The translations under genes were made by a program, and so were the position numbers. The notes beneath the pieces were generated by a model. It saw only the letters and a list, made by a program, of their open reading frames with translations, made no database searches and had not been told where the DNA came from. From Roseiarcus sp963835215 (GTDB lineage Bacteria; Pseudomonadota; Alphaproteobacteria; Rhizobiales; Beijerinckiaceae), in the NCBI GenBank assembly GCA_963835215.1, contig CAWIES010000004.1, positions 310,001-374,000 on the forward strand: a stretch of 64,000 nt of DNA. The letters are read 5' to 3'. This document shows positions 24,645 to 33,356 of the stretch, one piece after another (within the stretch, counting starts at the first letter, position 1; the number at the start of each line of letters is the position of its first letter).

Positions 24645-25667
24645 TCAGCCGCGCGCACGCAGTGTCTCGGCGGCGCGCGGCGCGAAATAGGTCAGCACGC
24701 CGTCGGCGCCGGCGCGCTTGAACGCGATCAGGCTCTCCATCATCGCCTTGTCGCCATCGAGCCAGCCATTCTCGGCCGCCGCCATGATCATCGAATATTC
24801 GCCGCTGACCTGGTAGGCGAAGGTCGGCGCGCCAAATTCGTCTTTCACCCGGCGCACGATGTCGAGATAGGGCATGCCGGGTTTGACCATCACCATGTCG
24901 GCGCCCTCGGCGAGATCGAGCTCGACCTCGCGCAGCGCCTCGTCGGAATTGGCGGGGTCCATCTGGTAGGTGCGCTTGTCGCCCTTCAACGCGCCCGCCG
25001 AGCCGACCGCGTCGCGAAACGGGCCATAGAAGGCCGAAGCGTATTTGGCCGCGTAAGCCATGATCTGCACGTCGATGAACCCTTCCGCGTCGAGCGCGGC
25101 GCGAATGGCGCCGACGCGCCCGTCCATCATGTCGGAGGGGGCGATGACGTCGGCGCCGGCGCGCGCCTGGGTGAGCGCCTGACGCGCCAGCGCCGCGACG
25201 CTCTCGTCGTTGAGGATCGTCTCGCCCGACATCAAGCCGTCGTGGCCGTGACTGGTGTAGGGATCGAGCGCAACGTCGGTGATCAGCCCGAGGTCGGGGA
25301 ATTCCTTCTTGATCGCGCGACAGGCCTTGCACACCAGATTGTGCTCGTTGAACGCCTCGCTGCCGAACTCGTCCTTTAGCTTCGCCTCGGTGAAGGGAAA
25401 GAACGCGATCGCCGGAATTTCGAGCGCGACCGCGCGCTCGGCGGCGCGCACCGCCTCATCGACGCTCAGACGCTCGACGCCCGGCATCGCCGCCACGGGA
25501 ACGCGCTGTTTGACGCCCTCGACCAGGAACAGCGGCCAGATCAGGTCGGCGGCGGTGAGCACGTTCTCCGCCACCAGCCGCCGCGTCCATTCCGCCTTGC
25601 GATTGCGGCGCATCCGTAGCGGCAGATCGAGGCGCGGCGCGGCGGGCGAATGAGGGGCTTTGGGCAT
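24645..25667 (-). CDS. hemB: Delta-aminolevulinic acid dehydratase (porphobilinogen synthase)
   Basis: 340 residues. The Schiff-base lysine lies in MVMVKPGMPYLD and the second active-site lysine in MAYAAKYASAFYGPFR. The metal-site loop reads ALDPYTSHGHDG instead of the cysteine cluster of zinc enzymes, so this is the Mg-dependent type usual in alphaproteobacteria. It condenses two aminolevulinate molecules to porphobilinogen in tetrapyrrole synthesis. The frame is complete and starts MPKAPHSPAAPRLDLP. phaC lies 73 bases upstream on the same strand. Confidence 0.97.
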   Translation of the reverse strand: MPKAPHSPAAPRLDLPLRMRRNRKAEWTRRLVAENVLTAADLIWPLFLVEGVKQRVPVAAMPGVERLSVDEAVRAAERAVALEIPAIAFFPFTEAKLKDEFGSEAFNEHNLVCKACRAIKKEFPDLGLITDVALDPYTSHGHDGLMSGETILNDESVAALARQALTQARAGADVIAPSDMMDGRVGAIRAALDAEGFIDVQIMAYAAKYASAFYGPFRDAVGSAGALKGDKRTYQMDPANSDEALREVELDLAEGADMVMVKPGMPYLDIVRRVKDEFGAPTFAYQVSGEYSMIMAAAENGWLDGDKAMMESLIAFKRAGADGVLTYFAPRAAETLRARG

Positions 25668-25739
25668 GGGATCAAGCTCCAGGCTGCGGCGCTTATAGGC
25701 GCCGGGGCGAGACTTGGCGAGGGCCTCGCCGCCTTAGCC

Positions 25740-27473
25740 TTAAGAGCGCACGCGCACGTATTCGCCTGGCGCATCGGCGAGCGGGGCGAGCTTGCCAGCG
25801 CCCGGTTCGCGCGGCGCGACCCTGGCCGGCGCCTGCGCCGTCTGCCAGGCGAGCCAGTCGGGCCACCAGGAGCCGGCGGTCTCCTTGGCCGCGGCGAGCC
25901 AGTCGTCATACGCGCCGCGCGTCTCGCCGCCGGTCCAATGCTGGTATTTCGGCTTGCCCGGCGGATTGACGACGCCCGCGATATGGCCGGAGCCGGCAAG
26001 GACGAAGCGCACCGCGCCGCCGAACAGCTTGGCGCCGGCGAACACGGACCGCGCCGGCGCGATGTGGTCCTCGCGCGTCGCCAGTTCGTAAACCGGGACC
26101 GTCACGCTGGAAAGGTCGATGCGGCGGCCCTCGATCGTCAGCTTGCCCTTGGCGAGGTCGTTCTGCAGGTAGCAATGGCGCAGATAGAAGCGGTGATTGG
26201 CCGCGGGCATGCGCGTCGAGTTGGCGTTCCAGACCAGGAGGTCGAACGGCATCGGCTCCTTGCCCTTGAGATAATTGTTGACGAAGAACGACCAGATCAG
26301 TTCGTCGGGCCGGAGCATGTTGAAGGCGTTGGCCATATGCGCGCCATTGAGAAAGCCGCCGGTCTCGCTCATTTTGATCTCGAGCGACTTGAGCTGCTCG
26401 GCGTCGACAAACACTTTCAAGTCGCCGGCGTCGACGAAATCGACTTGCGTCGTCAAAAACGTCGCGCTGGCGACGCGGCGATCGTCGTCGGCCGCCATGT
26501 AGGCGAGCGCGATCGCCAGCAGCGTGCCGCCGACGCAATAGCCGATCGCCGAAACTTCGCGCTCGCCGGTTGCTTGTTCGATCGCGTCGAGCGCGGCGAA
26601 CACGCCCTCGCGCATGTAGGCTTCAAATCCCTTGCGAGCGTGTCGCTCGTCGGGATTGACCCAGGACACGACGAATACGGTCAGCCCGTTCGCCACCGCC
26701 CAGCCGATGAACGACTTCTCACGGTTGAGATCGAGCACGTAGAATTTGTTGATCCACGGCGGCACGATCAGCAGCGGCCGCTTGTAGACGGTCTCGCTCG
26801 CCGGCGCGTATTGGATAAGCTCCATCAAATCGTTGCGAAAGACGACCTTACCTGGGGTCGTCGCGAGGTTGACGCCGAGCGCGAATTTTGACGCGTCGGC
26901 TTGGCGGATGCGCAGGGCGCCGCCGCCCGCCGTAATGTCCTCGGCCATCATGCGCAGGCCGCGCACCAGGTTCTCGCCGCTCTCGGCGAGCGTCGCGCGC
27001 ATCAACTCGGGGTTGGTCGGCACGAAGTTCGAGGGCGACAGCGCGCTGGTCACCTGGCGCAGATAGAACTGGGCCTTGCTGCGGGTGTGCGGATCGAGAT
27101 CGTCGGCGCGCGCGACGAGATCGTGGGCCCAATCGGTTGTCAGCACGTAGGCCTGCTTGAGGAAATCGTAGTAGGGATTGTCGCGCCATCCCGGATCGGT
27201 GAAACGTTTGTCGCCGGGATCGGGCGCGGCGACCGCCGGCGTCTCCTCGCCGTGCAGCCGTCGTAGGGTCGAGGCCCACAGCTCCAGGAATTGCCCCGAC
27301 AGCGCGGTCTGCGCCTGCAGCGCGCGCTGCGCGTCGGTCATATAATATTCGGCGACGCGCCCGAGCGTCGCCATCATGTTCGACAGGTCTTGGCCAGGCT
27401 GGCTCGATTGGTTCGCCTCGCCCCCTTCCAGCGGCTTGAGATAGGCGGCGAGCACCTTGCCGCCTTCCTCCAC
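25740..27473 (-). CDS. phaC: Class I poly(3-hydroxyalkanoate) synthase, 5' end uncertain
   Basis: Polymerises hydroxyacyl-CoA into PHA granules. The catalytic cysteine is in GYCVGGTLLA, the aspartate in EDHIAP and the histidine in GSGHIAG, with conserved PPWINKFYVLDLN and a long N-terminal domain. GTG 27473 is the first start codon in frame, but protein-like sequence continues upstream without one (ETPLPNFEALARNLALL). An ATG at 27718 (MPRKPAKRPSQPARA) lies in another frame; one missing base near 27585 would join them into about 659 residues. I therefore think the true start is near 27718. No phaR, phaA or phaB is nearby. Confidence 0.9.
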   Translation of the reverse strand: MEEGGKVLAAYLKPLEGGEANQSSQPGQDLSNMMATLGRVAEYYMTDAQRALQAQTALSGQFLELWASTLRRLHGEETPAVAAPDPGDKRFTDPGWRDNPYYDFLKQAYVLTTDWAHDLVARADDLDPHTRSKAQFYLRQVTSALSPSNFVPTNPELMRATLAESGENLVRGLRMMAEDITAGGGALRIRQADASKFALGVNLATTPGKVVFRNDLMELIQYAPASETVYKRPLLIVPPWINKFYVLDLNREKSFIGWAVANGLTVFVVSWVNPDERHARKGFEAYMREGVFAALDAIEQATGEREVSAIGYCVGGTLLAIALAYMAADDDRRVASATFLTTQVDFVDAGDLKVFVDAEQLKSLEIKMSETGGFLNGAHMANAFNMLRPDELIWSFFVNNYLKGKEPMPFDLLVWNANSTRMPAANHRFYLRHCYLQNDLAKGKLTIEGRRIDLSSVTVPVYELATREDHIAPARSVFAGAKLFGGAVRFVLAGSGHIAGVVNPPGKPKYQHWTGGETRGAYDDWLAAAKETAGSWWPDWLAWQTAQAPARVAPREPGAGKLAPLADAPGEYVRVRS

Positions 27474-27854
27474 CAGCAGTGCGAGATTGCGAGCCAGCGC
27501 TTCGAAATTCGGCAGCGGCGTCTCGCGCGGCGCCAGCGCTTCTGCGCCTGCGTCGCCGCCGGGCGCGGCGGTCGTCTGGCGCGTGCGGGGACGGGCAGGG
27601 GGCTGTCGGCGTCGGCGGCGGCGACGAGACGGACGGGGCGGCTTGCTTGACGACGACCGCGCTTGGCTTGACGCGCGCGCGCAGGTTGGCTCGGACGCTT
27701 GGCGGGCTTTCTCGGCATGCGTTTCCTGTGACGGGGCGCTCGCGCCTTCAGTCCCGTTTCAGACATAATATCCCGCTAGATTGACGCAAGGCTATACGCT
27801 AGTTGCTGCGCGCGACGATTGCGGCGTTGTCGGGCGCGCGGGAAGGCGAAGGGA

Positions 27855-28355
27855 ATGGGTTTGCGGGTGCGTGAGACGATTGGCGGGGGGCCGCGCTCGG
27901 TGATTGCAGGATTGGCGATCGCGGCTGCGACGCTGAGCGTTTGCGCCGCCCACGCGCAGGACGCGCCGTTGCAATTGCAGAATGCTGCGCCGCAGCAACA
28001 AAGCGCGCCGGCCTCGCCAGCTCCGGCGCCTGCGCCAGATCAGTCGCCGATGCATTCGTTCGCCAAGAGCCTGGGTTTTGCGACCGACGTCGATCCGCCG
28101 CCCGATTTCGTCCAGCAGTCGCGCCCGGGCGCGCCGCAGCAGGAAATTCCGATTTTCACACCCCCGCCCGAACCGCCCGGCAAGGTCAAGAGCGCCAAGC
28201 AGGTCGAGGCGATCGACGACGACCTCGAGGCGATCGTCAAGCGCCACGACGCGCTGCGCGCCGCCTACCCGCCCTCGGCCAGGGCGGTCGCCGAGGCGAA
28301 AAAGGCAAAATCGAAGCCAAAGCCAGTCGTCGCCGGCCCCGCGCCGCCGCTTTAG
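27855..28355 (+). CDS. Secreted proline/alanine-rich hypothetical protein
   Basis: 166 residues from ATG 27855 (AAGG upstream). An export signal is clear: positive start, hydrophobic SVIAGLAIAAATLSVCAA, cleavage near AHA-QD. A Gln/Pro/Ala low-complexity stretch follows (APQQQSAPASPAPAPAPDQ). Next come a conserved-looking core (LGFATDVDPPPDFVQQSRPG, KSAKQVEAIDDDLEAIVKRHDALRAAYPP) and a Lys/Pro tail. I do not recognise the family. It is divergent from phaC and lies 75 bases before the aminotransferase gene. Confidence 0.65.
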   Translation: MGLRVRETIGGGPRSVIAGLAIAAATLSVCAAHAQDAPLQLQNAAPQQQSAPASPAPAPAPDQSPMHSFAKSLGFATDVDPPPDFVQQSRPGAPQQEIPIFTPPPEPPGKVKSAKQVEAIDDDLEAIVKRHDALRAAYPPSARAVAEAKKAKSKPKPVVAGPAPPL

Positions 28356-28430
28356 GTTTGCGGCGCGCTTCCAGCCGGTGCTAACAGGGGACGCGCCGGA
28401 ATGGCGCGAAGAGGAAGGAAAGATAGGGCT

Positions 28431-29648
28431 ATGTCGGAATTTCACCGGGTGCGGCGCTTGCCGCCTTACGTCTTCGAGCAAGTCAACAAGCTCAAGGCCA
28501 AGGCCCGCGCCGCCGGGGCCGACATCGTCGATCTCGGCATGGGCAATCCCGATCTGCCCGCGCCCAAGCACGTCATCGACAAGCTGATCGAAACGGTCGG
28601 CAAGCCGCGCACGGACCGCTATTCGGCCTCGAAAGGCATTCCCGGGCTGCGCCGCGCCCAGGCCGGCTATTACGACCGTCGCTTCGGGGTGAAGCTCAAT
28701 CCCGATACCCAGGTCGTCGCCACCCTCGGCTCGAAGGAGGGTTTCGCCAACATGGCGCAGGCGATCACCGCGCCTGGCGACGTGGTGCTGGGGCCCAACC
28801 CCTCCTATCCGATTCACGCCTTCGGCTTTCTGATGGCGGGCGGCGTCATCCGCTCGGTGCCGGCCGAACCGACGCCCGAGTATTTCGTCGCCCTGGAGCG
28901 CGCGCTGATCCACTCGACTCCCAAGCCGATCGCGGTGGTCGTCTGTTATCCCTCCAACCCGACGGCGATGACGGCTTCGCTCGATTTTTATAAGGACCTC
29001 GTGCTGTTCGCCAAGAAGCACGAGATCTTCATTCTTTCCGACCTCGCCTACGCCGAGGTCTATTTCGACGACGACCCGCCGCCTTCGGTGTTGCAGGCGC
29101 CCGGCGCCTTCGACGTCACGGTCGAGTTCACCTCGATGTCGAAGACCTATTCGATGGCGGGCTGGCGCATGGGCTTTGCGGTCGGCAATGAGCGGCTGCT
29201 CGCCGCGCTGAGCCGGGTGAAGTCCTATCTCGATTACGGCGCCTACACGCCGATCCAGGTCGCCGCCGCCGCCGCGCTCAACGGCCCCGACGATTGCATC
29301 AAGGAGATGCGCGCGATCTACAAGCGCCGCCGCGACGTGATGGTGGAGAGCTTCACCGCCGCCGGCTGGCCGATCGAATCGCCGCGCGCCTCGATGTTCG
29401 CCTGGACCAAGGTGCCCGAGAAGTTCCGCCACCTCGGCAGCCTCGAATTCTCCAAGCTGCTGATCGAGAAGGCCGACGTCGCCGTCGCGCCCGGCGTCGG
29501 CTTCGGCGAGCACGGCGACGACTACGTGCGCCTCGCGCTGGTCGAGAACGAGCAGCGCATCCGTCAGGCGGCGCGCGGCGTCAAACGCTTCTTCGAGAGC
29601 GCCGATCAGACCCTGCACAACGTCGTGCAGTTGAAGAAGCCGGCGTAA
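28431..29648 (+). CDS. PLP-dependent aminotransferase, class I/II (AlaC/DapL-like)
   Basis: 405 residues from ATG 28431, with AGGG/GGAAGG upstream; an in-frame ATG at 28401 adds only ten residues. Fold type I features are GMGNPDLPAPKHV, YSASKGIPGLRRA, NPSYPIHAFG, CYPSNPTAMTA, the lysine motif SMSKTYSMAGWRMGF near residue 236 and the C-terminal RLALVENEQRIRQA. The closest described groups are alanine aminotransferase AlaC and LL-diaminopimelate aminotransferase; rhizobial copies are often called either. It interconverts an amino acid and a 2-oxo acid in the cytoplasm. The exact substrate is not clear from sequence. Confidence 0.9.
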   Translation: MSEFHRVRRLPPYVFEQVNKLKAKARAAGADIVDLGMGNPDLPAPKHVIDKLIETVGKPRTDRYSASKGIPGLRRAQAGYYDRRFGVKLNPDTQVVATLGSKEGFANMAQAITAPGDVVLGPNPSYPIHAFGFLMAGGVIRSVPAEPTPEYFVALERALIHSTPKPIAVVVCYPSNPTAMTASLDFYKDLVLFAKKHEIFILSDLAYAEVYFDDDPPPSVLQAPGAFDVTVEFTSMSKTYSMAGWRMGFAVGNERLLAALSRVKSYLDYGAYTPIQVAAAAALNGPDDCIKEMRAIYKRRRDVMVESFTAAGWPIESPRASMFAWTKVPEKFRHLGSLEFSKLLIEKADVAVAPGVGFGEHGDDYVRLALVENEQRIRQAARGVKRFFESADQTLHNVVQLKKPA

Positions 29649-29704
29649 TTTAAGGAAGGGTCGCGCGCGCCGAATTGTCGAGCCGCGGCGCGCGCGAGGC
29701 TCCC

Positions 29705-30565
29705 ATGCCCCGCGCTATCGACCATCTCGTCATCGCCGCCCACGATCTCGAGCGTCAGGCGGCGCTCTATCGCCGGCTCGGCTTCCAGGTCGGCGCGCGC
29801 AATCGCCATGCCTGGGGCACTGAGAACCACATCGTCCAATTCGACGGGACGTTCCTTGAACTGATCGGGCTCGGGCCAGGCTTCGCCGCGCCATCGCCGC
29901 AAGCGCCGGTCTATCCGTTCGCCGGCTATCTCGCAGGGTTCTTGGCCCGACGAGAAGGCATGGCGATGATGGTCCTGCGGTCGGTGGACGCCGAGGCCGA
30001 CCGGCGGCGCTTCGCGGCGGTGGGGATTGGCGACTTCGCGCGCTTTGACTTTGCCCGGAAAGGCCGGCGGGCCGACGGAAGCGAGGTCGAAGTCGCCTTC
30101 TCGCTCGCCTTCGCCGCCGGCCCGGCATTGCCGGAGGCTGGGTTTTTTGTCTGTCAGCAGCACTACCCGGAGAATTTCTGGAGCCGCGTGGCGCAGGTCC
30201 ATCCCAACGGTGCACTCGGCGTCGTCGGCCTGACCATTGTCCGCGACCGGCCCGCTGAGGCGGCGGCGTTCCTTTCCGCGTTTCTCGACACGCCGGGGCG
30301 CCCGATCGAGGGCGGCGCCCGCTTCGCGCTTGAGGGCGCGACGCTCGAATGTCTGACGCCAGCCGCTTTCACCGCGCTCTACGGCGCCCCGCCGGCTGGG
30401 GCCGGTCTCGCGGCCATGCACGTCGCCGTCGCCGACCTTGCCGCGAGCGAGGGCCTCTTGCGCGAGAATGGGATCGTCGCGCAGCGCCGCGCGGGTATGG
30501 CGATCGTCGAGCCAGCGGCCGCGCTCGGCACGCTCATCGCCTTCGTCGGCCGCGAGCCCGCTTAA
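29705..30565 (+). CDS. VOC superfamily (glyoxalase-like) protein
   Basis: 286 residues from ATG 29705 with GAGG upstream. The N-terminus IDHLVIAAHDLERQAALYRRLGFQVGARNRHAWGTENHIVQF is a standard vicinal-oxygen-chelate beta-alpha-beta unit with His and Glu candidates for a metal site. A second related module occupies about 170-285 (LGVVGLTIVRDRPAE to AAMHVAVADLA). Enzymes of this type include dioxygenases and isomerases; the substrate here is unknown. It stands between the aminotransferase and the polysaccharide locus. Confidence 0.82.
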   Translation: MPRAIDHLVIAAHDLERQAALYRRLGFQVGARNRHAWGTENHIVQFDGTFLELIGLGPGFAAPSPQAPVYPFAGYLAGFLARREGMAMMVLRSVDAEADRRRFAAVGIGDFARFDFARKGRRADGSEVEVAFSLAFAAGPALPEAGFFVCQQHYPENFWSRVAQVHPNGALGVVGLTIVRDRPAEAAAFLSAFLDTPGRPIEGGARFALEGATLECLTPAAFTALYGAPPAGAGLAAMHVAVADLAASEGLLRENGIVAQRRAGMAIVEPAAALGTLIAFVGREPA

Positions 30566-30626
30566 GGCGCCGATAACGCCTGCTTGCGCATAGTCCCGGC
30601 TATGACGATCGCACGAGGGCGCCGCA

Positions 30627-31976
30627 ATGGTTGAGGCGAGTTTGGGGCTCGCCGCCCGCGCGGGCGCGTGGCTCGCGGGCTTTCCCACGCACTTCCAGCG
30701 CAAGATTTCGCAAGGCGCCTACCGCCCCGAGATCGACGGACTGCGCTTCTTCGCCATCGCCTTTGTCATTTTCGGCCATTCGATCGAGCGGGCGGCGCGC
30801 TTCTTCGTGAGCTATCGCGCCACGCTGGCCGACACGCCGCTTGAGACGCATCTCCAGGTGGCGCCGCTCGGCGTCAACCTGTTCTTCGCCATCAGCGGCT
30901 TCATCCTCGCCAATCAGGCGATCAAGGCCGACAAGAACCCGCTCAGCGGCGCGTTCCTCAAAGCCTATTTCGGCCGGCGGGTGATGCGCATCGAGCCGCC
31001 CTATATTCTGCTGCTGGTCGCGACCTGGGCGTTCGTCAGCCTGACCGGCTATGTGCCGGACGGGACGCATCGGTTCGATGTCGCGCCGGCCTCGCTCAAC
31101 CTCAGCCTGGTCAGCAGCATCTTCTACCTGCACGATCTGATCTGGGGCACGTTCCCGCGCCTGTTTCCGCCCGGCTGGTCGCTCGAAGTCGAAGTCCAGT
31201 TCTATCTCCTCGCGCCGTTGCTGTTTTGGCTGTGGACGCAGCTCACCGCGGCGCGCGCACGGGCGACGATGGCGGGGGCGCTGTTTGCCGGCGGCGTCAT
31301 GCTGTCGATCCTCGATCCCAAGATGCTTGGGCCGGCCCACGTCGAGTTCTCGTTGCTCCACTCGTTCAATTTCTTCTGGCTCGGGATCGTCCTCGCCTAT
31401 GGCCGGGCGCCGCTCGCGGCCTGGATCGCCGCGCGGCCGGCGGGCTTTGCGACCGCGCTCGGCTGGCTGGGTCTCGCGCTATGCGTCGCGCTACCGGCGC
31501 CACAGGAAGCCGAGGGCGTTGGTGAGGCGCTGCGCCTGATCGGCGTCTACCTCGGCCTCGCGGCGGTGTTCGTCAGCACATTCGCGCCCGGCTCGGGCTT
31601 TCGCGCCTTCTGCGCCAGGCCGTGGATCAGCCTGATCGGCGGCGCCTGTTATTCGATTTACCTCGTCCATCTGCAGGTCACGCAAGTCGTCGCCAGTCTT
31701 GCGGCGAAGCTGGCGCCGGGTGCGCCGCTCGCGATGGTGGCGGCGATCTTCGCGCTCTCGGCGCTGGCGGTCCTCGCGGTCGGCCTCACCTATTACGTCG
31801 CCATCGAGCGCCGCTTCATGACGCGCAACTGGCACCTCTTGGTCTGGGCGGTGATCCGCAAGGCGCTTGGTTTCAAGGCGCCTGCGGTCGATGGACCGCG
31901 GCTCGCCGCGTCGCGCGAGGAAGCGCCGTCTTCAAACGCGAAGCGGCCTGCCTCGCGCCGAGCCGTCGGCAGATAG
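30627..31976 (+). CDS. Acyltransferase 3 family membrane protein (OafA/YrhL-like)
   Basis: 449 residues with about ten hydrophobic spans. The N-terminal signature YRPEIDGLRFFAIAFVIFGHS contains the family's EIDGLR and the catalytic-region histidine. Further marks are FFAISGFILANQ, GRRVMRIEPPYILLL and FPPGWSLEVEVQFYLLAPLL. These proteins transfer acetyl or other acyl groups to sugars of surface polysaccharides across the inner membrane. Its position at the edge of an exopolysaccharide locus fits. It ends ten bases from the convergent O-antigen ligase-like gene. Confidence 0.9.
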   Translation: MVEASLGLAARAGAWLAGFPTHFQRKISQGAYRPEIDGLRFFAIAFVIFGHSIERAARFFVSYRATLADTPLETHLQVAPLGVNLFFAISGFILANQAIKADKNPLSGAFLKAYFGRRVMRIEPPYILLLVATWAFVSLTGYVPDGTHRFDVAPASLNLSLVSSIFYLHDLIWGTFPRLFPPGWSLEVEVQFYLLAPLLFWLWTQLTAARARATMAGALFAGGVMLSILDPKMLGPAHVEFSLLHSFNFFWLGIVLAYGRAPLAAWIAARPAGFATALGWLGLALCVALPAPQEAEGVGEALRLIGVYLGLAAVFVSTFAPGSGFRAFCARPWISLIGGACYSIYLVHLQVTQVVASLAAKLAPGAPLAMVAAIFALSALAVLAVGLTYYVAIERRFMTRNWHLLVWAVIRKALGFKAPAVDGPRLAASREEAPSSNAKRPASRRAVGR

Positions 31977-31985
31977 CGCATCGAG

Positions 31986-33218
31986 CTAGGCGCTCTGGGG
32001 AATCGCTTGGGGCGGCGTGCGCTGCGGTGGGCTGGCCTTGCGCTCGACCCGCTCCGCCGCCGCCAAGCCGTAGAGGCAGCCGCACATGAGAAACAGATGC
32101 CGCCAGTGGCCGGTGTCGATCTGCACGCCCTGCAGAAGCTGCGGCAGCAGCGCTGACCACAACGCGACCACTTGCGGCTGCAAGGACGAACGGCGGAACG
32201 ACAGCCGCCAGCCGAAATAGAGCGTCGCGGCGATGAAGGCGAGAAAGGCAAGGCCGCCGACCCAACCGAAGGAGGCGAAGGCGCTGATGAACACCTCGTG
32301 CGGATCCTGCGGAAAGATATGGCCAAAGCGCAGCGGGCCGAAGCCGAACGGCAGCTCCAACAGCATCGGGATCGAACGCAACTGGTTGCCGAACCGGCCC
32401 TGCGCGCCGCTGTCGTAGTCCTCGCTGAGCGAGCTGCGCTCGAGCGCGAAGTCGCGAATCTCTGGAACCGACAGCGCGGCGGCGACCAAGACGCCGACCA
32501 GAGCGATGAGAATCGCCGCGATCGCCACGGTGCGGGCGCGCTGGCGCGCCGACGTCGCGGTGAGAAAGGTCAGGCCGAGCAACAGCGCGCCCGAGGCGAT
32601 AAAATCGATGATCGCGCCGCGCGAGAAGCTGAGCAGCAAGCCGAACAGCAGCACCGCAAGTTTCACCGCGGCGACGAACGGCCGCGCTTGGCGCAAGATC
32701 AGGTCCTGGCACAGCCAGACGATTGGCGGCACAAGAAACGGCCCGTATACGTTGGGGTCCTTGAACGGGCCCATCGCCCGGCTGTTGTCGTAAAGGGTGA
32801 AATAGTCGCCAGTTCCCGCGACATCGAAATAGCCAAGAATTCCCAACACCGCCGCGATCAGGCCGGCGACGATATAGCCGCTGCGGATTGTCGCCATCCG
32901 CTCGCTGGGCGCCGCCGCGACGACGCCGGCGAAAAAGAGCGTGGTCAACGTGATGTAGATCGTGATCGCGATGAAGGTGACGCTCTCCGATTCGTCGACG
33001 AAGGGGACGAGCGACAGCAGGCCGCCGGCGTCGTAGATCGCCAGCGCCACGATCAGCGGCGTCATCGCTCGGTCGAAGCGCAGGCCGCCGGGCGCGAAGG
33101 CGAGCAGGGCAACGAAGAACATCGCCTCATAGGGCGAAGGCTCGATCGCCGCGAAGGCGCTGACGGCGAGAAATAGCCAGAGCACCCATCGCCGCAACGG
33201 CTCGACGCCAATCGTCAC
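31986..33218 (-). CDS. O-antigen ligase / Wzy-like polymerase
   Basis: 410 residues, strongly hydrophobic, with about eleven spans. The large periplasmic loop and the segment LLSFSRGAIIDFIASGALLLG match the Wzy_C (O-antigen ligase, ExoQ-like) family: an SRG motif before a span, then EDYDSGAQGRFGNQ and GFGPLRFGHIFPQDPHEVFISAFASFGWVGG with the conserved histidine. Such proteins polymerise repeat units or ligate chains on the periplasmic side. Next to a flippase and a co-polymerase, polymerase is the more likely role. Confidence 0.85.
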   Translation of the reverse strand: MTIGVEPLRRWVLWLFLAVSAFAAIEPSPYEAMFFVALLAFAPGGLRFDRAMTPLIVALAIYDAGGLLSLVPFVDESESVTFIAITIYITLTTLFFAGVVAAAPSERMATIRSGYIVAGLIAAVLGILGYFDVAGTGDYFTLYDNSRAMGPFKDPNVYGPFLVPPIVWLCQDLILRQARPFVAAVKLAVLLFGLLLSFSRGAIIDFIASGALLLGLTFLTATSARQRARTVAIAAILIALVGVLVAAALSVPEIRDFALERSSLSEDYDSGAQGRFGNQLRSIPMLLELPFGFGPLRFGHIFPQDPHEVFISAFASFGWVGGLAFLAFIAATLYFGWRLSFRRSSLQPQVVALWSALLPQLLQGVQIDTGHWRHLFLMCGCLYGLAAAERVERKASPPQRTPPQAIPQSA

Positions 33219-33356
33219 GGAAGAAGCCCTCGCTGCGCCGCCCGCCTAGAGTTAGGGCCGTCATGGTTAACAAGACGTTGCGAGCGCGGGCGACAAGCGG
33301 AAGGAAAGGCTCGCCGCGTAAGCCGAACTTAACGGCCGCCGCGCTAGGTTCGCCCG

